NCBI GenBank assembly: GCA_046328475.1
Contig: JAXLWN010000034.1
Span: 8,896-72,895 of the forward strand
Direction: 5' to 3'
Source: CADCWN01 sp046328475
GTDB lineage: Bacteria; Chloroflexota; Chloroflexia; Thermomicrobiales; CADCWN01
DNA: 64,000 nt
The notes under the pieces were generated by a model, which saw only the letters and a list, made by a program, of their open reading frames with translations, was not told the origin of the DNA and did no database searches. The position numbers and the translations under genes were made by a program. Positions 28,528 to 37,634 of this stretch are shown here, one piece after another. Numbering within the stretch: position 1 is the stretch's first letter; each line of letters opens with the position of its first letter.

Positions 28528-30048
28528 TCAGAACAGCGTCATCTGCTGCGCCTTCGCTGGCGGGTTATCCGCCGATGCGCGGGCGGCGGCGAGCGCGGCG
28601 GCGACGGCGGGACGGCGGCGCGTTTCGGCCAGGGCAGCACGGGCGGCGCGGGCGATGGCTTCGTGATCGACGATCGGGACGGGGTAGTGGGTGCCGATGA
28701 GGCAGCCGGTGCGCTCCTGCTCGTCGGCGGGCAGGAGCCAGGGTTGGTGGAGGTAATCATCCGGGATCGCGCGCAGGGCGGGGAGCCAGCGGCGGACATA
28801 GGCCCCGGTTGGGTCGTGCGCCTGGCCCTGGGCGACCGGATCGGGCAGAGGCGGCGGCGCGGCGGGGCCGATCCCGGCGTGGTGCTGGAGCTGGTCGAGG
28901 TGGATGCCCGGCTCATAATCGAGCCACTGCTTCGCAAGGAAGGGATCGAGCCGTTGCCAGGGGAGCCAGAGCGCGTGCGCCGCGAAGGCGACGACGAGGG
29001 CGCGCAGCGGGTGGGGGAGCCAGCCGGTGGCGCGCAACTGGCGCATCGCGGCATCCCCAGGGGGTAACCCGTCTCGCCCGCGCGCCATGCCGCGATTCGG
29101 TCGGCACGCTGACCGTCGCGCGCTCGGGCAGGTCGGTCGCGAGCAATTCGTCCACCGCCGGATGTGGGCTGGTATTTGCGATGCCGGATCGTGGAGGCGC
29201 TGGATCGCACGATCACGAGCGCGTAACCGCGCGATCAGCGCCGCGCGCGGGCTTTCTTCTACGCGGCGACTCGACCGACTGCGACCCGCTGCGGCAGGTT
29301 CCTCGCTATTGTCCTTTCCACACGCGGCAATTACCTGGCGCGGGGAGAGCGTGCCCCAGGCGAGGTGGGGGCCGAGATGGGTGGCGGCAGCGGCGGCGCG
29401 GAGGGGATCGTCGAGGACTGCGGGATAGCCCGAATCGTGCGCCGCGAGGAAGGCGTCGAGCAGGGCCAGGCCGGCGGGGGTGCCGCCGGGCGTGGGCACG
29501 GGGCGGTCATCTGGCGCCAGGCCGAGCGCCTGGTGGGTCGGGATCGCGCCGGGAGCGACGCCCGAAATAGGCGTCAGGGCTTCCGGCGCGGGGAGCGGCG
29601 AGCCAGCCAGGCGCGACGCCCAGCCAGATGCCCAGCGACCGCGCGGCCCGGCGCGCACCACCCCATCCTGCGCCAACTCGTGATACTGGATGCCGCGCGA
29701 CGCCGCCCAGTCGCGCGCGGCGTCGGTGCAGGCGCTCACCGGGGCGCGGCCGGTCGTGGCGTGGGTCCAGATGGCGGAAATCGGGGCAACCTCGTGCAGC
29801 GCGGCCAACACCGTGGCGATTGAGCCGGTGCGGACGATCAGCGGCTGGCCGAGCGCGGCGAGCGCGGCGCGTAATTCGCGCAGGGAGTCGCGCGCGAAGG
29901 TCCAGTGTCGCGCGCCGAAGTCCGGACGCCGCGCGAGGTCGGGTTCGGCGACGAAGAGGGGCAACACCGGGCCGCGCCGCGCCGCGCGCACGAGCGGCGC
30001 GTGGTCGGCGAGGCGGAGGTCGCGGCGATACCAGACGAGCTGAATCAT
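28528..30048 (-). CDS. Deoxyribodipyrimidine photolyase/cryptochrome-family protein
   Basis: About 506 codons. The N-terminal photolyase Rossmann domain is clear (MIQLVWYRRDLRLADHAPLV, FARDSLRELRAALAALGQPL). The FAD-binding part shows AAMRQLRATGWLPHPLRALV, WLDYEPGIHLDQLQHH, and DPTGAYVRRWLPALRAIPDD. The family uses light to split pyrimidine dimers. Between about 29050 and 29250 the sequence departs from the family, while neighbouring frames carry ETGYPLG, so a pair of compensating indels is likely. The start at 30048 lacks a clear RBS. Confidence 0.8.
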   Translation of the reverse strand: MIQLVWYRRDLRLADHAPLVRAARRGPVLPLFVAEPDLARRPDFGARHWTFARDSLRELRAALAALGQPLIVRTGSIATVLAALHEVAPISAIWTHATTGRAPVSACTDAARDWAASRGIQYHELAQDGVVRAGPRGRWASGWASRLAGSPLPAPEALTPISGVAPGAIPTHQALGLAPDDRPVPTPGGTPAGLALLDAFLAAHDSGYPAVLDDPLRAAAAATHLGPHLAWGTLSPRQVIAACGKDNSEEPAAAGRSRSSRRVEESPRAALIARLRARDRAIQRLHDPASQIPAHIRRWTNCSRPTCPSARRSACRPNRGMARGRDGLPPGDAAMRQLRATGWLPHPLRALVVAFAAHALWLPWQRLDPFLAKQWLDYEPGIHLDQLQHHAGIGPAAPPPLPDPVAQGQAHDPTGAYVRRWLPALRAIPDDYLHQPWLLPADEQERTGCLIGTHYPVPIVDHEAIARAARAALAETRRRPAVAAALAAARASADNPPAKAQQMTLF

Positions 30049-30049
30049 C

Positions 30050-30087
30050 GGGGAATGACGAATGACGAGTGACGAGTGACGAATGCC
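30050..30087. repeat. Heptamer array GAATGAC/GAGTGAC x5
   Basis: Five tandem heptamers lie directly before the photolyase start and about 90 bases upstream of the divergent methyltransferase gene. Confidence 0.75.
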
Positions 30088-30177
30088 ATGGCACCGGGCC
30101 TCCGTGGATACGGGCCGATCGTCGGCTTTCGGTATTATATTGGCGCGGCGGGTGAACGGGTGCGAAAGGGGCAGCGG

Positions 30178-30834
30178 ATGGAGCGGGCGGCGTGGCTGCG
30201 CGAGAAGCGTCGGGTGGCGGAGGAGCGGATGGATACGCTCTTCGCGCCGATCTACGACGCTCAGTGGGGCGCAACGATCGAGCCGTCGCACAGCGCGATG
30301 CTGGACGCCCTGCTGGAACGCTTGCCGCCCGGCGGGCGCGTGCTCGACGCCGCCTGCGGCACCGGAAAATATTGGGCGCGCATCCTGGCGGGCGGCCGGG
30401 GGGTGGTGGGGACCGATCGGGCGGCGGGGATGCTCGACCGGGCGCGACGCAAATTCCCGTCCGTGCCGACCGTGCAGCGAAATTTGCAGGAAATCGCCCA
30501 CGCCGGGGAATTCGACGCGGTCATCTGCATCGACTCGCTGGAATTGGTCCCGCCCGAGGATTGGCCAACCATCTTCGCGAATCTGCGCCGCGCGCTACGG
30601 CCAGGCGGGTTGCTCTATTTCACGGTGGAGTTGATCGCACCGGATCTCCTGCGCGCATCCCAGGAAGCGGCGCGGGCGCAGGGATTGCCCGTTGTGTCCG
30701 GCGAATACGCCCACGAAGCGGGCTACCACTACTATCCGGACCTCGATCAGGCACGCGCCTGGACGCACGACGCGGGTTTCGCCATCCTGGAGGAGCGGAC
30801 CGGCGACGACTACCAGCATTTCCTGGCGCGGTGA
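30178..30834 (+). CDS. Class I SAM-dependent methyltransferase
   Basis: This protein has 218 residues. SAM motif I is RVLDAACGTGKYWARIL, followed by VVGTDRAAGMLDRARRKFP, motif II FDAVICIDSLELVPPEDW and motif III ALRPGGLLYFTVEL. The substrate is unknown. GAAAGGGG precedes the ATG at 30178. A TATTATAT box lies about 45 bases upstream. The gene is divergent from the photolyase. Confidence 0.85.
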   Translation: MERAAWLREKRRVAEERMDTLFAPIYDAQWGATIEPSHSAMLDALLERLPPGGRVLDAACGTGKYWARILAGGRGVVGTDRAAGMLDRARRKFPSVPTVQRNLQEIAHAGEFDAVICIDSLELVPPEDWPTIFANLRRALRPGGLLYFTVELIAPDLLRASQEAARAQGLPVVSGEYAHEAGYHYYPDLDQARAWTHDAGFAILEERTGDDYQHFLAR

Positions 30835-30859
30835 TCCCGCAACGTTGCAGGATCACCGC
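30828..30859 (+). terminator. Hairpin over the methyltransferase stop
   Basis: GCGGTGATCC...GGATCACCGC forms a 10-bp stem whose 5' arm contains the TGA stop. The loop holds the palindrome GCAACGTTGC. No T-run follows. It may terminate or stabilise the transcript. Confidence 0.45.
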
Positions 30860-30909
30860 AGCGACCGAGTTCGTGCGTGCCTTCCCGCGCTCGATGCACA
30901 CACTTGTGC

Positions 30910-31185
30910 CTACTTCGCACCCGCGCCCGGGTGCGCCAGCCGGTAGAAGTTGATCGACCAGCCGACCCCGAGTGCGCGCGGGGTGATGATGTGCGGATCA
31001 TCGGGATTCCAGAGCGTTTCCCGCAATCGCGCGAGCGTGGGCGGCCGATAGTCGTAGGGAATGCCGATGATCCGCCCGTGCCAGGTGCGCTGGCGGGCGG
31101 GTTTGCGCAACTGTTCCACCAGTCCCGCCGCAGCCACGGCGGCCAGGAACAAGGTCACGCCCTTGCGGATGGTCTCTTTCAGCAT
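30910..31185 (-). CDS. DUF5808-type small membrane protein
   Basis: This protein has 91 residues. One N-terminal membrane segment (VTLFLAAVAAAGLVEQL) is followed by the conserved block GIPYDYRPPTLARLRETLWN and ALGVGWSINFYRL, which matches the short domain annotated as DUF5808 as I remember it. GGAGGT lies close before the ATG at 31185. The function is unknown. Confidence 0.75.
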   Translation of the reverse strand: MLKETIRKGVTLFLAAVAAAGLVEQLRKPARQRTWHGRIIGIPYDYRPPTLARLRETLWNPDDPHIITPRALGVGWSINFYRLAHPGAGAK

Positions 31186-31280
31186 ACCGACCTCCGATTC
31201 GCCGATGGCATCGTTGACTGCACCGGGATCGCCCCGCGCCTGCACCACCATATCGTTCGGCGGTGCGAATCGCGGTAAAC

Positions 31281-31369
31281 GGCGGTTACGATGCCGTAAC
31301 CGCCGCCATACGCCTTATCCACCATCCGTGGTGGACAGCGCGCGATTACCAAAGTTTGGTAATCGCGCG
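31281..31369. other. Three consecutive perfect inverted repeats
   Basis: Stem 1 is GGCGGTTACG-ATGC-CGTAACCGCC (31281-31304). Stem 2 is CCACCA-TCCG-TGGTGG (31319-31334). Stem 3 is a 31-bp palindrome (31339-31369) centred on TTACCAAAGTTTGGTAA (copy 2 of that element). They lie between the stop of the choice-of-anchor-D gene and the start of the DUF5808 gene. They may terminate the former and control the latter. Confidence 0.7.
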
Positions 31370-31477
31370 ACCTCGGCAGATCGGCACATTTGTTTCATGT
31401 GAAGCGAAAAAGCACGATGTGGCGGCACCGGAGTTGGTCCGGTGCCGCCGCACCGTGCCAGTCGCCCGAGATATCTC

Positions 31478-33214
31478 TTACGGCCAGACTTCCACTTCGT
31501 TCGAGTTGTCGCTCAGGTGCGCACCATCCATTGTGCGCACCATGTAGTAGTAGCGTTCTCCGCAGACTGCCGGATTGATCGTCGCGGTCGCGCCATCGGT
31601 AAACGTCGTGCCCGAACTATCCCCGATGGCGATCCAGACCGCCCCGGTGCTGCGGTAGACGCGGTAACCGGCGACCGGGCCGGTGCCGGGCGGATTCCAG
31701 GCCAATCCCACCCGCCACGCCCCACCCTGGCAGGAACTCTCGACAAGGCGCAGGTTCGTCGGCGGTTGCGGCCAGAGCACCGGCGCTGGCGAAGGGGAGG
31801 GCGAGGGACTGGGACTCGCCGACGGGCTGGGCGATGGCGGAGTTGACGGCGAAGGCGACGGGGAAGGGCTGGGCGACGAACTCGGCGAGGGCGAAGGCGA
31901 GGCGCTGGGCACCGGAATTGGCGAGGGCGTTGGCGACGCCGGGGATGAGGGCGAAGCTGACGGGGAGGGTGATGGTGTCGGTCCCGAGGCCACTCCCACT
32001 CCCGTAAGCTGAATCTGGACATAGCCATCGTCGTCGGAATTCCTGAGCACCAGAGAGATGTCGGAGCGATCAAACGTGCCCGACTCGGTCGGGGCAAACG
32101 TGACTTCGAGTACACAGTTCTGCTTCTTTTTCAGATACGTCGGGCAATCATGCTTGAGTGAGAATGGCTCGTAGGTCTTCAATGCCCCGATCACGAGCGA
32201 ACCGGCACCATCATTCTGGATCAACATGCGCCGCACGCGGCTGGTGGTGCCAACTTCCTGCCGACCGAAATCGAGCCCCGCCGCCGGGTAGATGCTGAGA
32301 TGGCCCTGCTTGCCGTTGTCTTCGAGGCCCATCCCGGTCAGTTGGAGTTCGAGCGTCACGTCGCGGCGCGGGCCGGTCAGCGTCACCTTCAACTTGCGCT
32401 TGCTCTGTCCCTCGTCGTCGGGCGTGAATTTCATCGGAACAGTGCACCATTCGCCGGAGCCCAGATTCTTACCGTCATCGGGGGGATAGCTGTTGCCCGG
32501 TTGCCCGTCCCGCACGCGGCACTGGTGCTCAAGATAGCTCTCGGGATCGGCCACCCAGGAGAAAGCGAAGCCACCATCGCCGCCGAAGACACCGCCACCG
32601 GTGATGTCGAAGCTCTTCACCGTGTATGTATCGGCGGTCGTGTTCACAATCATAAAGCGAGCCGGGATCGTCTCCCCCACGAAGGTACCGCCGAAATCGT
32701 GTTGATCCACGGTGAAGCCGATCGAACCGCCGAAGGTGAACACCGAGACGGTGGTCCCCTCCCAGTAATCGTACTTCCCCTCCTCCTGCGTCTGCGGCGG
32801 CTGCGCGAAGTACTGGGCGACGATACCGGCGGAATGTCGGCCATCTCGCGTGCCGCGAACGGTCACCTCCACGTTGCAGGTCGCGCCGGGCTGGAGCCAC
32901 TGGTTGGTACAGCCCTGGGACGCCCAAGGACCGAGCAGCGGGACGATGCCGCCGCCATAGTTGCCGGTGCGATCGAGCAGGCCAACCCTGTTGAGCCAGA
33001 TCGGCGCGGTGCCATCGTTGCGGATCGGGACCTGTCGCGTCGCCGATTGGCCGACGCGCACCCTGCCGAAATCAACCTCCTGGGGCATCACCAAGCCGAG
33101 GTCCGACGCCGCCGCCAGCGGCCTGGGCAGACCGAACGTGGTGAGACCAAGCAGCAAGGTCAAAGCTACCAAACCCAGGCGCATTCCCTTCGCAAAGGTG
33201 AAGTCGCGATGCAT
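31478..33214 (-). CDS. Secreted choice-of-anchor-D domain protein with fibronectin III-like end
   Basis: This protein has 578 residues. A Sec signal peptide (MRLGLVALTLLLGLTTFG, cut near PLAAA) is followed by three immunoglobulin-like ASPM/SPD-2/Hydin-type repeats, each opening with a FGxxxVG motif (VDFGRVRVGQSATRQVPIRN, HDFGGTFVGETIP, LDFGRQEVGTTSR). A Ser/Pro repeat linker of about 60 residues precedes a fibronectin III-like module (PPTNLRLVESSC, VAGYRVYRSTGAVW). It is probably a cell-surface or matrix protein. GAGGAG precedes ATG at 33214. No membrane anchor is visible at the C-terminus. Confidence 0.85.
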   Translation of the reverse strand: MHRDFTFAKGMRLGLVALTLLLGLTTFGLPRPLAAASDLGLVMPQEVDFGRVRVGQSATRQVPIRNDGTAPIWLNRVGLLDRTGNYGGGIVPLLGPWASQGCTNQWLQPGATCNVEVTVRGTRDGRHSAGIVAQYFAQPPQTQEEGKYDYWEGTTVSVFTFGGSIGFTVDQHDFGGTFVGETIPARFMIVNTTADTYTVKSFDITGGGVFGGDGGFAFSWVADPESYLEHQCRVRDGQPGNSYPPDDGKNLGSGEWCTVPMKFTPDDEGQSKRKLKVTLTGPRRDVTLELQLTGMGLEDNGKQGHLSIYPAAGLDFGRQEVGTTSRVRRMLIQNDGAGSLVIGALKTYEPFSLKHDCPTYLKKKQNCVLEVTFAPTESGTFDRSDISLVLRNSDDDGYVQIQLTGVGVASGPTPSPSPSASPSSPASPTPSPIPVPSASPSPSPSSSPSPSPSPSPSTPPSPSPSASPSPSPSPSPAPVLWPQPPTNLRLVESSCQGGAWRVGLAWNPPGTGPVAGYRVYRSTGAVWIAIGDSSGTTFTDGATATINPAVCGERYYYMVRTMDGAHLSDNSNEVEVWP

Positions 33215-33684
33215 CACCGTTCTCCTCTCACGGGCTGATCGGGCGCGGCCAATACGCCGCTCCCCTGCATGAAGCTGCCTCCCCAATTGGCGATCAGCGC
33301 GGGAGGACGTTCGCGACCGTCCCCTTCCGCTCCTGGTGCGGGCGTCAGCGACGTTCGCCAGCCACCCGCACCGGCCTTACCGGCCTGCCACCAGTTTGGG
33401 CCAGGAAGTGCGCTGCTGTTACCAACAAAGCGCCCACTCCGACCACACAGTCCCCACGCAATCGCCGGTAGCGAAACATGGGGAGCATGTGGAAGTAGAG
33501 CGGAGCCTGCCTGCTGTTTGATTGCGGTAGCACGGGAGGCACACGAAGAGAACCGCCGCTTCGCTCGCATGCCAATCCTGGCACCCCGGCGACGATGCGG
33601 ATCGTGGCTTGGGAACAACTGTTCCACGAGAGGCGCGAGGATCTGGGGTAGTTCTGAAGCGGCCCACGTAGCCAGCGCTCGACA
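33215..33684. other. Gene-free interval
   Basis: About 470 bases between the surface-protein start and the GMC oxidoreductase stop. I find no reading frame with protein-like composition, no strong hairpin and no repeat array. Confidence 0.5.
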
Positions 33685-35259
33685 TTACCGAGCTTGCGCC
33701 TCCCCGCGCAGCCGTGTCGCCATCTGCTCCCCGATCATCACGCAGGCGAGGTGGAGATTGGCGCGCGGGATGGTCGGCATGATCGAGGCGTCGATCACGC
33801 GCAGGTTGTCCACGCCATTCACACGACAGGTGGGATCGACGACGACGCGCGGATCGTCGGCCGCCCCCATGCGGCAGGTGCCGCAGGGGTGATAGGTATC
33901 GGCGACGGTGGCATCGAGCCACGCATCGAGCGCGGCGTGGGTGGCGATCGACTCCGGGAGTGCTCCCGTGCCGCCGAGTGTGATCGCCTCGGCGATGCCG
34001 CCGAGCGCGGGGTGGCGGCCGATCGCGAAAAGGCGTTGCGCGCCATCGCGCAGGCGAATCCGGTCGCGTTCATCCGCCAGCATATTCAGGTGAACCTCCG
34101 GGTCGGTGAGCGGATCGGGGGAGGCGATGCGCAATCGGCCGCGCGAGAAGGTCTGGAACGCCGCGACGCCGACGAAACCGGTCGCGTGGCCCCGCGCATC
34201 GGGGCCGGTGAAGTTGGTGCAGAGCACGATCATGTCGTTGCGCCCGGCCCCGGCGAGCTCCGAGCTATAGCGCACGCAACAATCCTCGTGGCGCACCTCC
34301 GTCGAGCGCGCCCGGTACTCGGGGCGCAGGTGGAGATCGAGCCAGACAATCGCATGGTCCACGATATTCACACCAACCGGCGCGGCGTGGACCACCAGAA
34401 TGCCGAGTTCCCGCAGCAGCGCGGCCGGGCCGATGCCCGAACGCTGCAAGATCGCCGGGGAATGGATCGCCCCGGCCGAGAGGATCACCTCGCGGGCGCG
34501 CACTTCCCGCCACTCGCCGTCCACGCGCACGCGCACACCTACCGCGCGCCGCCCCGCGAAGAGCACGCGATCAACGTGCGCATCGCCCAGGATCGTCAGA
34601 TTGGGCCGGGGGCGAGCCGGTTCCAGGTAGGCATCGGCGGTGGAGACGCGGCGACCATCCCGCCCGGTGTAGGCAAACGGGGAGACGCCGGTGCTCTCGG
34701 GGGCATTGTGGTCGGAAGCCCAGCCGTAGCCGAGGTCGAGCGCCGCCGCGCGCACCGCCAGATCGACCGCGCCCCACTCGGCCAGCGGCGTGCGGGAGAG
34801 CGGGATCGGCCCGGCGTCGCCATGATAGGGCGCGTCTCCGAAGTCGAGATCGCGCTCCAGCCGCCTGAAGGCCGGTAAGACATCGTCCCAGGACCACCCG
34901 GTGCAGCCGAGTGCGGCCCATGCATCGAAATCCCCCGGCTCGCCCCGGATGGCAACTAATCCGTTGATCGCCGAGCTGCCACCGAGGCCGCGACCGCGCA
35001 AATAGGGCCGCAACTCCTGCGCTGCGGAGCGCTGAGCGCGCAGATCGGGCCAACGATAATGTGCGTAGTCGGCGAGCGACTGAATCGGCTGCGGGTTGAG
35101 GCTCCGCAGGTGGGCCGGGGCCTCGTCCGACCAGATCGCCGGCCCGGCTTCGAGCAGCAGCATCGTCGTGGCGGGGTTTTCGCTGAGCCTCCCGGCCAAT
35201 ACGGCCCCGGACGAGCCCGCGCCCACGATCAGATAGTCGGGATTGGCCGGAATCTGCAT
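33685..35259 (-). CDS. GMC-family FAD oxidoreductase
   Basis: This glucose-methanol-choline oxidoreductase has 524 residues. The FAD motif is at the N-terminus (DYLIVGAGSSGAVLAGRLSE), with the GMC signatures LRGRGLGGSSAINGLVAIRG and the SAGAIHSPAILQRSGIG loop. The catalytic histidine region reads DTYHPCGTCRMGAADDPRVV. Such enzymes oxidise primary alcohols (choline, long-chain or aromatic). GGAGG precedes ATG at 35259. No adjacent aldehyde dehydrogenase is present to suggest the substrate. Confidence 0.92.
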   Translation of the reverse strand: MQIPANPDYLIVGAGSSGAVLAGRLSENPATTMLLLEAGPAIWSDEAPAHLRSLNPQPIQSLADYAHYRWPDLRAQRSAAQELRPYLRGRGLGGSSAINGLVAIRGEPGDFDAWAALGCTGWSWDDVLPAFRRLERDLDFGDAPYHGDAGPIPLSRTPLAEWGAVDLAVRAAALDLGYGWASDHNAPESTGVSPFAYTGRDGRRVSTADAYLEPARPRPNLTILGDAHVDRVLFAGRRAVGVRVRVDGEWREVRAREVILSAGAIHSPAILQRSGIGPAALLRELGILVVHAAPVGVNIVDHAIVWLDLHLRPEYRARSTEVRHEDCCVRYSSELAGAGRNDMIVLCTNFTGPDARGHATGFVGVAAFQTFSRGRLRIASPDPLTDPEVHLNMLADERDRIRLRDGAQRLFAIGRHPALGGIAEAITLGGTGALPESIATHAALDAWLDATVADTYHPCGTCRMGAADDPRVVVDPTCRVNGVDNLRVIDASIMPTIPRANLHLACVMIGEQMATRLRGEAQAR

Positions 35260-35493
35260 GGAACCTCCATTGCGCCATGCCGAGTGCTGCGCGATGCGTG
35301 CCAAATAGCAGGAGATGGAGGCTGAATGAATCGGAGACTGGCGTGGACACCCAGTTTCAGCATAGCGCGGGTGAAACATCAACTAGCGTCCTCTCAAGGG
35401 TGCGTATCACACCACGGATAGGGTGATGGTCAGAGGGTAATGGAGTAAGAAGAATATCGAGTGAGCCAAGAGTTACGAATCAAGGGGAAAAGC

Positions 35494-35527
35494 GCGGGTG
35501 GCCGGGCTTATCGGCCCAGCCACCCGC
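35494..35527 (-). terminator. Terminator after the Rep-like gene
   Basis: On the minus strand the stem GCGGGTGGC...GCCACCCGC, with inner GGGCC/GGCCC-like pairing, is followed by GCGCTTTTCCCC. It lies 30 bases downstream of the stop at 35558. Confidence 0.55.
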
Positions 35528-35557
35528 AGAATGGCAAACCTGGATTAGCACTGCCGA

Positions 35558-37141
35558 TTAGTCGTCACCACGCATGAGGGCGAGCAGGTCGTCGTAGACA
35601 AGGTAGCGGATGGGGATCGCCGCGCGGTCGTGATTCGGCGCGGCGGGCGCGACGGCCGCGAGGCGCGACGCGACACGGGTGCGGGTGGCGGCATGGGTCG
35701 GCCCGAGCGCGCGATCGCAGTCGGCCCGGGTGGGGAAGATGATGGCCGCCGGGCCGTCTCCCTGCGGGGCGTGGAAGAGGGCGGTGCGGAAAAGGGGCGG
35801 CAAGACCGGCGCGGCCTGGACGATGCGCGCCCAGAGCAACTGATCGTCCTCGCCCAGGCCGATGGCCGCGAGGCGATTCTGCCGCGCGATGGCGGCGCTG
35901 CGCGCCCGGTCCAGGCGGGCGTCGGTCGCCGCGACGCGCTCGGCGTTGGCGCGCTGCGCGGCAACTTCGGTCAACTGCGTGCGCTCGGCGGCGACGAACT
36001 CGGCGGGCGTGGTCCAATCCTCCTCGATCTGGCGGCGCAGGCGACCGGGCGTCAGCTTCGTGTCGTCCGGGGTCTGTTCGCGCAGGAAGTCGAAAATGGC
36101 GACCTGGCGCGCGATTCGCTCGGCCGGGCAAGACTGCCGCAGGCGACGAGCAACCAGCGGGGTGATGCCCCGCTCGACCAGGGAATCGGCGTTCGCAGCG
36201 GCGAGATTGCCGGGGACAGGTTCGGCATGCCCATTCACACCGTTCTTCGCAGCAACAACAACACTGCTCTGCTGCTCGGGGGTATGGCTCGGAGTGCTGG
36301 CGGCGCGCACGATGTGCTGTTGTTGCGTCTGTTGGAGGATGGGTGTTAGACGCTGGGTGTTTTGTGTACCGGAATCCGGTGAGGGGGCTGTACCGAAAAC
36401 CGGTACGGCCGGTGAACCGCTGGTCGGTGCAGTCGGTGTATCGATTTCCGGTGCAGGGGGTGTACCGACTTTCGGTACACTGGAAGTGGGAAGTGGGAAG
36501 TGGGAAGTCGGAACGGTCTCACTCATCGGAATCGGGCTGCTGTGGGTGCTAGTTGCTTCGACCAGGGACCTTTCCGCTTCCGGGCAGAACCGGGCGCGAA
36601 TCTCGGCGAGCTTGCGCTGCCCCTTCTCGTTGAGCGTGCCGGGGAGTTCGCCGTTGCTGACGGCGAGGAGGAAGTCGGCCAGTTCCAGGGGTTCGTAGAG
36701 CAGGTAGTCGTTGGCGACGTTCTCCCCCTTCACCCCTTTCCCCTTGCCGGAGTCCTTTACCAGCAGGCGGACGGCACCGAGGCGACCCTCGATTCCCTGG
36801 AGCTTGTCCTGGCTCAAACCGAGAATCTTTTTCAGTTGACGGAAGGAAGGCAGCTCCCAGTGCGGATTCGTCGGATTGATATGCTTTTTCAGGTAGAGGT
36901 GGTAGGAGATATCTTCCAGCCGGATCAGCGGCTCCTCGACGTAGGTGGTGGAGCCGTAGCAGTCGAAGTATTCGTTCCAGGCGCTCTCGAAGCCCTTCCG
37001 CTGGTTCTCGGCGAAGCGCACGCGCCGCTTCGCCTCCGACGAGAGCGGTGCCGCGCCGCGCTGGGCGGGATCGGCAGACGGGCGCGGCGCGTTCGCCCTC
37101 GCCGCTGCACTGCCGGATGCGCTACCTGTGTCGATGCTCAC
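35558..37141 (-). CDS. Replication initiator-like protein (RepA-like winged helix)
   Basis: About 527 residues. The N-terminal third looks like a winged-helix DNA-binding region of plasmid initiators (ISYHLYLKKHINPTNPHWEL, SFRQLKKILGLSQDKLQGIE, YLLYEPLELADFLLAV). A low-complexity middle follows. The C-terminal region has the helical pattern LVERGITPLVARRLRQSCPA, AERIARQVAIFDFLREQ, RLRRQIEEDW seen in Rep-like proteins of Chloroflexota. The GTG start at 37141 has AGGGGAG eight bases upstream. An ATG at 37252 would add 37 residues but has no RBS. Iteron-like repeats sit directly upstream, which supports the initiator reading. The family call is inference. Confidence 0.55.
   Translation of the reverse strand: MSIDTGSASGSAAARANAPRPSADPAQRGAAPLSSEAKRRVRFAENQRKGFESAWNEYFDCYGSTTYVEEPLIRLEDISYHLYLKKHINPTNPHWELPSFRQLKKILGLSQDKLQGIEGRLGAVRLLVKDSGKGKGVKGENVANDYLLYEPLELADFLLAVSNGELPGTLNEKGQRKLAEIRARFCPEAERSLVEATSTHSSPIPMSETVPTSHFPLPTSSVPKVGTPPAPEIDTPTAPTSGSPAVPVFGTAPSPDSGTQNTQRLTPILQQTQQQHIVRAASTPSHTPEQQSSVVVAAKNGVNGHAEPVPGNLAAANADSLVERGITPLVARRLRQSCPAERIARQVAIFDFLREQTPDDTKLTPGRLRRQIEEDWTTPAEFVAAERTQLTEVAAQRANAERVAATDARLDRARSAAIARQNRLAAIGLGEDDQLLWARIVQAAPVLPPLFRTALFHAPQGDGPAAIIFPTRADCDRALGPTHAATRTRVASRLAAVAPAAPNHDRAAIPIRYLVYDDLLALMRGDD
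36361..36512 (-). repeat. Five 24-bp coding repeats plus a heptamer array inside the Rep-like gene
   Basis: Five units of 24 bp encode 8-residue repeats (PKVGTPPA, PEIDTPTA, PTSGSPAV, PVFGTAPS, PDSGTQNT). Several units contain the dyad GTACCGnnnnnCGGTAC. Next to them (36482-36512) lie four tandem AAGTGGG/AAGTCGG heptamers, read in frame as PTSHFPLPTSS. Confidence 0.8.
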
Positions 37142-37253
37142 GCAGTTCGCTCCCCTAACCCGAGTTCCGGACGCCGGGCAATCGACGCTTTTCGTCGAAA
37201 CTCCCATCCTGAGTATGGGGGATGGGCTGCGCGGGGGGGAGGTCTCCGGCATA

Positions 37254-37290
37254 TTGGGTTAATACACTCTTTAAGCGATACTTTTAAGGT
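37254..37290. other. AT-rich patch upstream of the Rep-like gene
   Basis: TTGGGTTAATACACTCTTTA and AGCGATACTTTTAAGG stand out as AT-rich in an otherwise very GC-rich window. The patch lies between the iteron cluster and the Rep-like gene. It could be an unwinding element, or simply the rep promoter. Confidence 0.4.
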
Positions 37291-37314
37291 CTCGAAGGGC
37301 AATCTCGGCCACCT

Positions 37315-37611
37315 GTCCACGGTCGAGGATGGTGTGAAATGCGTGGACAGGGTCGTCGGCAGTTCATAGGCACCGATCGGCGGATGTTCCCCGGCAGGGC
37401 GCACATCCACACGCATCGCGGGAATGTGCCAGCCGGTCACGTTGTGCCACAATGGCACGACTACCGTGGACAGTGTGAAGCGCGTGGACACCCCTCTCGT
37501 CCACGCCAGTCACACATCCCGTCCACGTTGCTCACACGGAACGTCCACGACGCTCACACGGATGCGCGAGCGTGGACACTGGATGTATGCCGGTGTGAAG
37601 AGGGCGTGGAC
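37315..37611. repeat. Iteron cluster GTCCACG-N4-TCACAC
   Basis: Five full 17-bp copies of GTCCACG-N4-TCACAC occur at 37332-37348 and 37473-37489 (minus) and at 37499-37515, 37521-37537 and 37543-37559 (plus, 22 bp apart). A sixth with a 6-base gap is at 37593-37611 (minus). Half sites CGTGGAC lie at 37315, 37465 and 37571. This inverted, roughly helically phased cluster upstream of a Rep-like gene is typical of an iteron origin. Confidence 0.75.
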
Positions 37612-37634
37612 AGCACCGGAGGATTCGAGGAGGC

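Noticed and set aside
33287..33684. Frames between the surface-protein and GMC genes
   Set aside because: They are short, with no RBS and no protein-like pattern on either strand.
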